Assembly (NCBI GenBank): GCA_004558105.1 | Contig: SFEB01000005.1 | Coordinates: 1 to 37,213 of the forward strand | From: Clostridiales bacterium | GTDB lineage: Bacteria > Bacillota > Clostridia > Christensenellales > CAG-314 | Direction: 5' to 3' | Length of the DNA stretch: 37,213 nucleotides | Part shown: positions 23,666 to 32,025 of the stretch, in pieces | Numbering within the stretch: position 1 is the first letter of the stretch | Layout: the number at the start of each line of letters is the position of its first letter | Made by a program: the position numbers and the translations under genes | Notes under the pieces: model-generated | What the model was told of the DNA's origin: nothing | The model's input: the letters and a program-made list of their open reading frames with translations, nothing else | Databases searched by the model: none

Positions 23666-23758
23666 CTTTATTTCCTCCGTAAAAGATAAACTTTTCTTAT
23701 TTTTTCAACGCCCGAAAATCTGCATACTATACGGTGACCGCAAACTTTCAGACGTATC
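23666..23758 (-). promoter_or_regulatory. ilvE operon leader with possible stem-loop
   Basis: Between the ilvE promoter and start codon lies a leader of roughly 88 nt. Within it GAAAGTTTGC (23740-23749, minus strand) can pair with GCAGATTTTC (23714-23723) over 10 positions with two G-U pairs. No T run follows and there is no T-box or known aptamer sequence. It may be structural or incidental. Confidence 0.35.
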
Positions 23759-23759
23759 T

Positions 23760-23788
23760 ATTTTATACCCACTTACGAGTTAAGTCAA
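23760..23788 (-). promoter_or_regulatory. ilvE-vor operon promoter
   Basis: Minus-strand TTGACT (23783-23788), 17-nt spacer, TAAAAT (23760-23765). This lies in a 326-bp gap between ilvE and tsaD, which otherwise holds the leader, the tsaD terminator and AT-rich sequence. Confidence 0.78.
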
Positions 23789-23873
23789 GTACTATTTTAA
23801 AGTAATCGGCTAAAAAAATCGTTTTTTTACGACATATTTTCTCATTTGTATTTTTATTCCGTAAAGGTATAAA

Positions 23874-23906
23874 ATATGCACCGAATCGGCAAGATTCGGT
23901 GCATAT
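23874..23906 (-). terminator. Terminator of the recD2-tsaD operon
   Basis: Perfect 14-bp stem atatgcaccgaatc / gattcggtgcatat with a 5-nt loop, followed on the minus strand by TTTTATA. It lies 85 bp after the tsaD stop. The T run is short, so efficiency is uncertain. Confidence 0.7.
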
Positions 23907-23991
23907 TATAAAATCGTTTTCCGTTAAGATTTCACTGCGTTTAAACGCCCTACGCAGGGTAGTATCGTTTTTTAAAAATCCAAACGACCGG

Positions 23992-25035
23992 TCAATCCGG
24001 CTTTTTACCGCGTAATTTTAAAGTCGGGCATGCATTGAGAGTCAAGTCCGAAAACTCTCCGCCTTCTTTTGCCATGTAATACCCCTGTGCGGCTATCATG
24101 GCGGCGTTGTCGGTACAATACACGAGTTGCGGCAGATAAACCTTTACGCCGAGTCGTTTGCCCAGTTTTTCCGCTTCTGCGCGCAGATAACTGTTTGCGC
24201 CCACTCCGCCTGCAACGGCAAACTTTTTCAGACCGCTTTCCAAAAGCAACTGTCCGCTCCTTGAAATCAGACCGTCGATTGCCGCATGGGTAAAACTGGC
24301 GCACATGTCTTCTTTGTTTACCTGCTCGCCTCTTTGCTCTACGTTGTGAACGGTGTTGATAACCGCCGTCTTAAGACCGCTGTAAGAAAAATTGCCGTTG
24401 GACACCACGACGCCCGGCAACTTGTAACCCGGCTTGCCTTTTGCGGCGTTTTTATCGATATTCGGTCCGCCCGGATAACTATAACCAAGCACCCGTGCCA
24501 CCTTATCGAAGGCTTCGCCTACCGCGTCGTCCACCGTGCTTGCAAGAACGGTATAATCCACGTACCCGTCTACCCTGATAATCGCCGTATGTCCTCCGCT
24601 CGTAAGAAGACAGACGTAAGGCGGTTGGAGTTCCGGATGATTGAGATAGTTGGCGCAGATATGCCCTTCTATATGGTTAACGCCTACGAGCGGTATACCA
24701 GTAGCCTGACTGAGCCCCTTGGCGAAGGATACGCCCACCAGTAAAGCTCCCACCAACCCCGCGCCGTAAGTTACGGCAATAAGGTCGATATCATTTAAAG
24801 TTTTTCCGCTCTGTTCCAAAGCAAGGGACGCAACCTTGTCAATAGCTTCTACGTGGTTTCTGCTGGCTATCTCCGGAACGACTCCGCCGTAAAGTTTGTG
24901 AATATCTATCTGACTGACTATGACGTTGGACAATACTTCCCTGCCGTTCTTCACGACGGCGCACGCCGTTTCGTCGCAACTGCTTTCTATTCCGAGAACA
25001 AAAATCTCCTCTTTGGCTGAATTAAAGTTTTTCAT
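23992..25035 (-). CDS. tsaD: tRNA N6-threonylcarbamoyladenosine transferase TsaD
   Basis: Transfers the threonylcarbamoyl group to A37 of ANN-decoding tRNAs, working with TsaB and TsaE (not in this window). The 347-residue ASKHA-fold protein shows GIESSCDETA, the metal-binding HIEGH (H121, H125), SGGHTAI, YSYPGGPNID and the C-terminal YCTDNAAMIAAQG. The annotated ATG gives an unusual 11-residue N-terminal extension before the normal IFVLGIESS start, with a GAGGAG inside it but no ATG, GTG or TTG in frame at the usual position. It is the last gene of the recD2-comF-secA-prfB operon. Confidence 0.96.
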   Translation of the reverse strand: MKNFNSAKEEIFVLGIESSCDETACAVVKNGREVLSNVIVSQIDIHKLYGGVVPEIASRNHVEAIDKVASLALEQSGKTLNDIDLIAVTYGAGLVGALLVGVSFAKGLSQATGIPLVGVNHIEGHICANYLNHPELQPPYVCLLTSGGHTAIIRVDGYVDYTVLASTVDDAVGEAFDKVARVLGYSYPGGPNIDKNAAKGKPGYKLPGVVVSNGNFSYSGLKTAVINTVHNVEQRGEQVNKEDMCASFTHAAIDGLISRSGQLLLESGLKKFAVAGGVGANSYLRAEAEKLGKRLGVKVYLPQLVYCTDNAAMIAAQGYYMAKEGGEFSDLTLNACPTLKLRGKKPD

Positions 25036-25121
25036 ACTGTCTCGCTTTAAAAACGTTCGGCGGCAACAGGCAAACCCGTTACCGCAGATACGTCGCTTTA
25101 CTCTTTTTCTTCCGTCTTCCG

Positions 25122-26217
25122 TTAAAACGCCTTACTCAGATAATCCTCGATAAAGGGCTGAATGTTTCCGTCCATTACTTCGTTGACGTTTGCGTTCTCG
25201 TACCCCGTGCGGTGGTCTTTTACCAACGTATAGGGACAGAAAACGTAACTGCGAATCTGACTTCCCCATTCTATCTTTTTTACCTCGCCCTTTATTGACG
25301 CCGCCTCTTCCATCTGCTGACGCTCTTTCAATTCCGCAAGACGGCTTTTTAACATCTGCATGGCGTACTCCCGGTTTTGAATCTGACTGCGTTGCGTCTG
25401 ACAGGAAACCACTATACCCGTGGGCAAGTGAGTGATACGGATAGCGCTCTCAGTCTTGTTGATATGCTGACCGCCCGCTCCGCTGCTGCGGAAAGTGTCT
25501 ACCTTCAAATCCTTGTCGGCAATGACGATTTCTTCGTCGTTATCCAATACGGGCATGACTTCAAGCGACGCAAAACTGGTATGGCGACGCTTGTTGGCGT
25601 CAAACGGGCTTATCCGCACCAGACGGTGAACCCCTTTTTCCGCTTTCAGATAGCCGTACGCATAGTCGCCGCTGACGGTAAAAGTCACGCTTTTAATCCC
25701 GGCCTCGTCGCCGTCGAGTTTGTCTTCTTCGCGCACCGTGTACCCCTGTCTTTCGCAATACCTCAAATACATGCGGTACAGCATGGCGCACCAGTCCATT
25801 GCCTCCGTTCCGCCCGCGCCTGCATGCAAAGTCAAAGTCGCGTCGCAGTCGTCGTACCTTCCTTTCAACAAAGTTTCTAGATGCAACCGATCAACTTTCT
25901 CCTGCAAATCCGAAATCTCCGCCGCCGCTTCTTCCAGCAGACTTTCGTCGTCCGCCGCAAGGTCGAGAATTTCCTCTACCCCGTCCACGCTTTCGCAAAG
26001 TTTGTTGTAATGCTCGAGTTTGGTTTCGCTGTGCTTGAGTCTGCGACTGACTTTCTGGGCGTTGTCAACGTCCTGCCAGAAATCTTCCGCCTGCGTCTGC
26101 GCTTTGAGTTCTTCTATTTCTTTAAGCAGATTGGGTAAGTCAAAGTGACTCACCCGCCCCGTTGAGTTTTGATTTCATCTCTCTTAAATATTGTTTTTGT
26201 TCGTCTATATTAATCAA
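25122..26217 (-). CDS. prfB: Peptide chain release factor 2, with programmed +1 frameshift
   Basis: Terminates translation at UGA and UAA. The gene is read in two frames. A 25-codon first part runs from a TTG start at 26217 (MINIDEQKQYLREMKSKLNG...ESL) to the slippery CTT-TGA-C at 26145-26139. A +1 shift over the in-frame UGA leads into DLPNLLKEIEELKAQ and the rest, 364 residues in total. A Shine-Dalgarno-like GGTGAG lies 3 nt before CTT, as in classical prfB autoregulation: low RF2 favours frameshifting. The TTG start is supported by AAAGGAG upstream; the frame has no upstream ATG. The SPF motif (203-205) and GGQ (248-250) are present. A small stem-loop (26239-26258) separates it from secA. 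A gene model starting at 26153 would miss the first 25 residues. Confidence 0.93.
26139..26151 (-). promoter_or_regulatory. prfB programmed +1 frameshift site
   Basis: Minus strand GGTGAG-TCA-CTT-TGA-C: a Shine-Dalgarno-like element three bases before the slippery CTT, then the in-frame UGA stop followed by C. This is the canonical RF2 arrangement. Confidence 0.92.
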
Positions 26218-26266
26218 ACTTCATCACTCTCCTTTACTGCCGGATTGGTCTTTCCGGCACGACAAA

Positions 26267-29020
26267 TTACTTTTTGCCTTTCTTTTTTTCGTCTATCAAT
26301 TCTTGTTTACGGCGTTGAGCCTCCTCTTTGCCGCAACAGTTTTTATATTTCAATCCGCTACCGCAGGGACAAGGTCTGTTCATCGACAAATTGGGATTGT
26401 CGTTGACGCCCTCTTTTTGCACAACCTTGTTTCGCTCGACCTTTTTGACCTGACCGAACAGCAACAAACGGATTGTTGTGTATTGAATATCCGTTTCCAT
26501 CGCCTCGAACATCTCGTACGCTTCTTTCTTATAAAGGGCGACGGGGTCTTGCTGACCGATGGCGGCGAGTCCTACGCCCTTACGCATCTGGTCTATGTCG
26601 TCGATGTGAATCATCCATTTTTCGTCGATGGTCTTTAACAGAACGTACCTTTCGAGGTCTTTAAAGTCAAGTTGACCGTCGGTCTCGTCTGCGATATATT
26701 CGGCGCGACGGTTTAACAGATTCTGAACGTATGCGGTCATTTCTTTAAGAATTTCCTTTCCGGACATTTCGTGGTATTCGGGTTTTAAAAATTCTTCTTC
26801 CATAGGCAGATACTTTTGATACAACACCTTGTTTGCCGACGCAAAATCCCATTTTCTGCTGTCGGAAACTCCGTTTACTGCGTCTTCCAGAGCCTTTCGG
26901 CAGTAACCTTCCGCCATATCTAGAATTTCCGAATGGACGTCTTCGCCGTTGACTATGCGCTGACGCTCTTTGTAAATAATGTTGCGTTGCATATTGTTGA
27001 CGTCGTCGTATTGCAAAACCTGTTTGCGCATACCGAAATAACGGCTTTCGAGGTTCTTTTGCGCCGTCTCTATCGCCTTGGTCATCATCTTCTGCGTGAT
27101 GGGTTCGTCTTCTTCCCACTTAAAGAACCTCAGCATGCTCTGCAATCTCTCTCCGCCGAACAGTCTTGCGAGGTCGTCTTCGAGACTGATGAAAAACACG
27201 CTGCTGCCCGGGTCGCCCTGACGGCCGCTACGCCCTCTCAACTGGTTGTCAATACGGCGGCTTTCATGACGTTCCGTTCCGATAATATGCAGACCGCCCA
27301 CGGCGATAACCTGTTCTTTTTCTTTATCGGTTTCGGCTTTAAACTCTTTGTAATGGTTCCTGTAAACCTTTTTCCACTCTTCTTCTTCCGGCGTTCCGTC
27401 GGCGTAACTCGTTGCGACCGCTATCTGTTCGTCGGTGTACCCCTCCTGAACCATTTTTTGTCTCGCCATAAATTCCGGGTTTCCGCCCAGCAGAATATCG
27501 GTACCGCGCCCCGCCATGTTGGTGGCGATGGTGACGGCGTTAAGCCTGCCTGCCTGCGCGACGATTTCCGCCTCGCGCATGTGGTTTTTGGCGTTTAAAA
27601 CGTTGTGTCTTATTCCCTGACGGGTAAGAATTTTTGACAATTCTTCACTCGCTTCTACGCTTATCGTACCAACCAATACCGGTTGCCCGTTCTTGTGGCA
27701 CTCGACGATATCTTCGACGATGTGTCTCAGTTTTGCCGCACGGGTGGTGTACAACACGTCGTTGTAGTCCGTTCTTATCATCGGCTTGTTGGTAGGAATT
27801 TCCACTACGTCGAGGTTGTAAATCGAATTGAACTCGCCCTCTTCGGTCTTTGCCGTACCGGTCATACCGCTCATCTTTTTGTACATTCTGAACAGGTTCT
27901 GGAACGTAATGGTTGCAAGCGTCTTGTTTTCTTCCTTTATTTTCACGCCCTCTTTCGCTTCGATTGCCTGGTGCAGACCGGCGTTGAAACGTCTTCCTAT
28001 CATCTTGCGGCCGGTAAACTCGTCGACTATAATGACTTCGCCGTCCTCGACGATGTAATCGATGTCGCGTCTCATAATAAAGTTAGCGCGCAAAGCCTGG
28101 TTGATATAGTGGTTGAGCTCGGTGTTTTCCACGTCGGACAGGTTGTCAACCTTAAAAAATCTTTCGGCTTTTTCGATACCGCGTTGAGTCAGACGAACGG
28201 ATTTTTCCTTCTCGGTCACCAACACGTCGTAATTGTCTTCCAATTCTTCGTCGAATTCCGAATTAAAGCGGTCAAGCTTGCTCTTTTCGTCGTCGGACTT
28301 TTCAAAACCGCGGCTCAGACCTTTTGCAAACCTGTTGGCGGTGATATACATTTCGTTACTCTTCGTTCCGGCGCCGCTGATAATAAGCGGTGTACGCGCT
28401 TCGTCGATAAGAATACTGTCCACCTCGTCGATAATGACGAAGTTGAGTCCTCTCTGAACGAGTTGTTCTTTTCTTATCACCATGTTATCGCGGAGGTAGT
28501 CGAAACCGAATTCGTTATTCGTACCGTAGGTGATATCGCAATTGTACGCCTTCTGCTTGTCGGAGTGAGGCATCTGTGAGTAAATAACCCCTACCGACAC
28601 GCCTAAAAACTTGTAAATTTTTCCCATCCACTCGGCGTCGCGCTTGGCAAGATAATCGTTGACTGTGACTATATGCACGCCCTTGCCGGTCAAAGAATTG
28701 AGATACGCCGGCATGGTAGAAACGAGGGTTTTACCTTCACCCGTCGACATCTGACAGATTCTGCCCTGATGCAAAGCAATACCGCCGAGAATCTGAACGT
28801 GAAAGTGGTACATATTGAGAGTACGCTTTGCCGCTTCTCTCACCACGGCAAAAGCGTCGGGCAGAATATCGTCCAGCGTCTCGCCCTTCGCCAGTCTTTC
28901 TTTAAGCCAGGGCGTAACGGCTTTCAACTCTGCGTCGGTCTTGGCTGCGTATTCGTCTGCCAGCGCTTCGACTTTTTGTGCTGTTTTTTCGAGAAGTTTA
29001 AGTTGCTTTTTGTTATTCAT
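26267..29020 (-). CDS. secA: Protein translocase ATPase SecA
   Basis: Motor ATPase that drives secretory preproteins through SecYEG. The 917-residue protein has the Walker A motif MSTGEGKT, VTVNDYLAKRDAEWM, Walker B IIDEVDSILIDEARTPL, the helicase motif TNMAGRGTDI and QLRGRSGRQGDPG. It ends in the zinc-binding PCPCGSGLKYKNCCG tail that contacts SecB or the ribosome. The start overlaps the comF stop by 8 bp, after an AAGGAG ribosome-binding site, so expression is coupled to comF. Confidence 0.98.
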   Translation of the reverse strand: MNNKKQLKLLEKTAQKVEALADEYAAKTDAELKAVTPWLKERLAKGETLDDILPDAFAVVREAAKRTLNMYHFHVQILGGIALHQGRICQMSTGEGKTLVSTMPAYLNSLTGKGVHIVTVNDYLAKRDAEWMGKIYKFLGVSVGVIYSQMPHSDKQKAYNCDITYGTNNEFGFDYLRDNMVIRKEQLVQRGLNFVIIDEVDSILIDEARTPLIISGAGTKSNEMYITANRFAKGLSRGFEKSDDEKSKLDRFNSEFDEELEDNYDVLVTEKEKSVRLTQRGIEKAERFFKVDNLSDVENTELNHYINQALRANFIMRRDIDYIVEDGEVIIVDEFTGRKMIGRRFNAGLHQAIEAKEGVKIKEENKTLATITFQNLFRMYKKMSGMTGTAKTEEGEFNSIYNLDVVEIPTNKPMIRTDYNDVLYTTRAAKLRHIVEDIVECHKNGQPVLVGTISVEASEELSKILTRQGIRHNVLNAKNHMREAEIVAQAGRLNAVTIATNMAGRGTDILLGGNPEFMARQKMVQEGYTDEQIAVATSYADGTPEEEEWKKVYRNHYKEFKAETDKEKEQVIAVGGLHIIGTERHESRRIDNQLRGRSGRQGDPGSSVFFISLEDDLARLFGGERLQSMLRFFKWEEDEPITQKMMTKAIETAQKNLESRYFGMRKQVLQYDDVNNMQRNIIYKERQRIVNGEDVHSEILDMAEGYCRKALEDAVNGVSDSRKWDFASANKVLYQKYLPMEEEFLKPEYHEMSGKEILKEMTAYVQNLLNRRAEYIADETDGQLDFKDLERYVLLKTIDEKWMIHIDDIDQMRKGVGLAAIGQQDPVALYKKEAYEMFEAMETDIQYTTIRLLLFGQVKKVERNKVVQKEGVNDNPNLSMNRPCPCGSGLKYKNCCGKEEAQRRKQELIDEKKKGKK

Positions 29021-29756
29021 CTTTGTTCTCCTTGTCCCGGTTTACCTTTAATCTTTCTCTTGCCGATACGGCCGTCAGCCCGTAAACCTTGGCTGCCTTG
29101 CATTTTTTTAATAACTTTGCAATCCTGTCTATGGTCGTACCCGTAGTCTTTACGTCGTCTATCACCAACACTTTTTTGCCGACGAACGCGGTTTTGTCAA
29201 CCACGTCGAAGGCGTCGGACAGATTGTTCCGTCTCTGTATGTTGGTCAGTTTTTCCTGTTGAACCGTTTCTTTTATCTTTATCAGGTTGTCCTCTTCGAG
29301 AGGAAGTCCCGTCAACAGACAAAACTCTCTCGCCAGCAACAACGATTGATTGTAACCTCTTTTTTCCAACGACCTTGCCGACAAAGGCGCGGGAACGACG
29401 ATATCGACTTCTAATCCCGATTCCAAAAAGGTCGTTGCCATATATTTTGCGAATACCCCTGCTAGATACCTGGCGTTACCGTACTTGAAACTCCTCATCA
29501 GTGTTACCGCCACACCGGTGTAGTCGAAACTGCTGACTATTTTTTCAAAGTATCTGTCGCTCGGTTTGCAGTTTGCGCAATAATCGTGATCTCCTTCTAT
29601 CTTTGCGCCGCACAAAGCGCAGGTTTTGCCGTTGTTAAGCGGCAGCGCGGCTTTGCAAACGTCGCAAAATCCGCTGTCGTCAAATACGTCCACGCCGCAA
29701 CAACAACAAGTGTACTCGTGAAAACCAAACAGTTTGTCAGCCAAAGAAGGTGTCAT
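29013..29756 (-). CDS. comF: ComF-family amidophosphoribosyltransferase-like protein
   Basis: A 247-residue ComF/GntX-type protein. The N-terminus carries a zinc-ribbon set of cysteines (CCCCG, GFCDVC, CALCG, YCANC) and the rest is a phosphoribosyltransferase fold with the PRPP loop VLVIDDVKTTGTT. Known ComF proteins assist DNA uptake and interact with PriA and DNA-processing proteins; the PRTase activity is not proven. Its start lies 20 bp inside the recD2 gene and it is also overlapped with secA downstream, so the three are translationally linked. Other competence genes are not present here. Confidence 0.92.
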   Translation of the reverse strand: MTPSLADKLFGFHEYTCCCCGVDVFDDSGFCDVCKAALPLNNGKTCALCGAKIEGDHDYCANCKPSDRYFEKIVSSFDYTGVAVTLMRSFKYGNARYLAGVFAKYMATTFLESGLEVDIVVPAPLSARSLEKRGYNQSLLLAREFCLLTGLPLEEDNLIKIKETVQQEKLTNIQRRNNLSDAFDVVDKTAFVGKKVLVIDDVKTTGTTIDRIAKLLKKCKAAKVYGLTAVSARERLKVNRDKENKDE

Positions 29757-31971
29757 ACTTTTTGTTCTCCTCGATCAAAAACTTTTTCAGCATCGTCGTA
29801 CGCTGTTTGACGTAATTGTTGTGTACCATTAACGACAGAGTCTTTTTACTGCACACCATAACCACCATCTTTTTCGCTCTGGTGACTGCGGTGTACAACA
29901 AGTTTTTATTTAAAATCGTGGGCGGCCCGTTTGTTACGGCAATGATAACCACGTCAAACTCGCTGCCCTGACTCTTGTGAACGGTGACCGCGTAGGCAAG
30001 TCTGACGTCTTCGAGGTCGTTGGCTAAATACAAAGCCTGACGCCCGTCGTCGAAAGTTATGACGAGAGTATTCGTCGACGTATTTATCTGAGTGATTATT
30101 CCCAGGTCGCCGTTAAACACTCCCGTGCTTTCTTCGTACCCCGTCTCGGTTGTTCTGCTCCAGGTTTGCTCGTAATTGTTACGAACCTGCATCACCTTGT
30201 CGCCCTCGCGGTAGGTGGTGTTGCCGTATCTGACTTCGTTTTTGTTTCTGCCCGGCGGATTTAAAATCGCCTGAAGTTGAGCGTTAAGATTGTTTACGCC
30301 CGATACTCCGCCTTTTAAAGGACAAAGAACCTGTATACTCTTTGCGTCAACCTTCGCAAATCCTGGCAACCGCCTACTCGCCATATCGACGACCGTGTTT
30401 AAAATATCCACCTGATTGTCTTTGTAAGTTATAAAAAAGTCCTTACTCGTGTTGTCGGCTATCGGCATTTTGCATTGATTGATAAGGTGAGCGTTGGAAA
30501 CAATTAAACTACCCTCCTCCTGCCGATAAACATGGGTAAGATACTTTACTTCCACCAGACCGCTGGCAATCAGGTCTCCCAGAACGTTGCCTGCGCCGAC
30601 GCTGGGAAGTTGGTCCTTGTCGCCGACGAGCACCAGACGGCAGTTGTCTTTGATTGCGTTGGTAAGGCTGAAAGTTATCCCGACGTCCGCCATAGACAAC
30701 TCGTCGATAATGATAACGTCTGCCGGCAATCTGTTGCTTTTATTGTAACAAAACCGCACCGCGCCGTCGTTAAATTCCATACCCAGCATACGGTGAATGG
30801 TTTTCGCTTCCTGTCCAGTGGACTCGCTCAACCGCTTTGCCGCGCGCCCAGTGGGGGTGCAATACTCGACTTTTAACTTTAAACTGTTAAAAATATACGA
30901 AACGCATTTGATAATGGTGGTCTTTCCCGTGCCGGGACCGCCGGTAACTATGGTTACGCCGCCGTTGACGGCAGAATTTATCGCTTCGCGCTGGCTCGGG
31001 TGAAACTTTATTTTGTTTACTCTCTCAAATTCGTCTATTATCGCGTCGGTATTTATGCCGAGCGGTTTTATTTCTCTGACGAGTTTTACTATCTGCGCCG
31101 CTATGGCTTTTTCCTGCTTGTAATACTTTGTCAACGCGATACAACTTTCGCCGTTGTAATTAAAACAGTTGCAGACGAGGTCAAACTGAAGATTCTGATA
31201 AATCCCGTCCATAACCGCCCGATCGATATCGCTTTCAAGACCGAGCAGTTCTTTTAACGCGTCGTTAAGGTCTTTGGTATATAAAAAAGTATTGCCTAGT
31301 TTTTCCGCCGATTCTTTGAGGTAGTACACTACGCCCGCGCGTATGCGGAATTCACTGTCGCTCGCTATTCCCATACTCTGCGCGATTTTATCCGCCGTCG
31401 CAAACCCTATGCCGTCGATATCGTCGATAAGCTTATACGGGTTTTTGGTCAGCACGCGCTGTACGTTACCCTTGTAGGCGTTATAAATCTTTACCGCCAT
31501 GTTGGTGGTGATGTTGTAACTCTGCAAAAACATTATCTGTTGTTGCATATCTATATGCTCGGCAAAAGCGTTTCCTATGGCAACGGCTTTGTTTTTACTG
31601 ATACCCCGTATTTTGACAAGTTCCATCGGATTATCTCTTAAAACGTCCATGGATTTGTCGCCGAAAGCGGCGACTATCGCCTCCGCCGTCTTCGGTCCCA
31701 CGCCCCTGATAAGTCCGCTTGCAAGATACTTTTTTATATCGCCCGATTGATTGGGGGCGGAAACGATAATTTTTTGCACGGAAAACTGTTCGCCAAACTT
31801 AGGATGGCAAACTACTTTTCCTTCCAACTCCAGTTCTTCGCCTACCGAAACTACCGGCATATTCCCCACGCAGGTGTACTCGTCACCGTCGTCTACCGAC
31901 AATATCAGCACGCAGTAGCCGTTCTGGTTGTTGTAAAAAACTATATTTTTCACTACCCCTTTTAGTATCAT
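29737..31971 (-). CDS. recD2: RecD2-type 5'-3' DNA helicase
   Basis: ATP-dependent superfamily 1B helicase acting in DNA repair without RecBC. The 744-residue protein has an N-terminal OB-like domain (MILKGVVKNIVFYNNQNGYC), helix-hairpin-helix repeats (GLIRGVGPKTAEAIV, KIRGISKNKAVAIG, DIDGIGFATADKIA), Walker A TGGPGTGKTT, Walker B IIDELSMAD and the C-terminal TVHKSQGSEFD and YTAVTRAKK. I start it at 31971 because the frame open to 31998 overlaps the promoter. Six bases separate the TACAAT box from the ATG, so a leaderless mRNA is predicted. It leads the operon recD2-comF-secA-prfB-tsaD. Confidence 0.94.
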   Translation of the reverse strand: MILKGVVKNIVFYNNQNGYCVLILSVDDGDEYTCVGNMPVVSVGEELELEGKVVCHPKFGEQFSVQKIIVSAPNQSGDIKKYLASGLIRGVGPKTAEAIVAAFGDKSMDVLRDNPMELVKIRGISKNKAVAIGNAFAEHIDMQQQIMFLQSYNITTNMAVKIYNAYKGNVQRVLTKNPYKLIDDIDGIGFATADKIAQSMGIASDSEFRIRAGVVYYLKESAEKLGNTFLYTKDLNDALKELLGLESDIDRAVMDGIYQNLQFDLVCNCFNYNGESCIALTKYYKQEKAIAAQIVKLVREIKPLGINTDAIIDEFERVNKIKFHPSQREAINSAVNGGVTIVTGGPGTGKTTIIKCVSYIFNSLKLKVEYCTPTGRAAKRLSESTGQEAKTIHRMLGMEFNDGAVRFCYNKSNRLPADVIIIDELSMADVGITFSLTNAIKDNCRLVLVGDKDQLPSVGAGNVLGDLIASGLVEVKYLTHVYRQEEGSLIVSNAHLINQCKMPIADNTSKDFFITYKDNQVDILNTVVDMASRRLPGFAKVDAKSIQVLCPLKGGVSGVNNLNAQLQAILNPPGRNKNEVRYGNTTYREGDKVMQVRNNYEQTWSRTTETGYEESTGVFNGDLGIITQINTSTNTLVITFDDGRQALYLANDLEDVRLAYAVTVHKSQGSEFDVVIIAVTNGPPTILNKNLLYTAVTRAKKMVVMVCSKKTLSLMVHNNYVKQRTTMLKKFLIEENKKYDTFFG

Positions 31972-31977
31972 TATTTT

Positions 31978-31986
31978 ATTGTAACA
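31978..31986 (-). promoter_or_regulatory. Extended -10 promoter of recD2, predicted leaderless
   Basis: Minus strand TG-T-TACAAT; no good -35 element at the usual distance. The -10 ends 6 nt before the recD2 ATG. It lies directly after the metK terminator, so it would be the only dedicated promoter of a five-gene operon apart from metK readthrough. Confidence 0.5.
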
Positions 31987-31996
31987 TAAATTAACC

Positions 31997-32025
31997 AAAA
32001 AGCACGCGTTTTTGCGTGCTTTTTT
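31997..32025 (-). terminator. metK terminator
   Basis: Minus-strand stem AAGCACGC / GCGTGCTT followed by TTT and A/T-rich sequence. It begins at the metK stop codon and ends just before the recD2 promoter. Confidence 0.88.

Noticed and set aside
22268..23689. Plus-strand open frame of 473 codons opposite ilvE and the vor ferredoxin gene
   Set aside because: The opposite strand encodes IlvE, VorD and part of the alpha subunit with full motifs. The plus frame reads as low-complexity Phe/His/Ala-rich sequence and has no start context.
23666..23758. T-box leader in front of ilvE
   Set aside because: The leader is only ~88 nt, lacks the TGGNACCGCG T-box sequence and has no terminator, so amino-acid-tRNA sensing is not supported.
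26239..26258. Hairpin gccgga/tccggc between secA and prfB as a terminator
   Set aside because: Only 6 bp with an 8-nt loop and no T run on either strand; at most an mRNA stability element.
31971..31998. Upstream in-frame start for RecD2 at 31998
   Set aside because: These codons overlap the metK terminator and the recD2 -10 box, lack a ribosome-binding site and add residues absent from the family.
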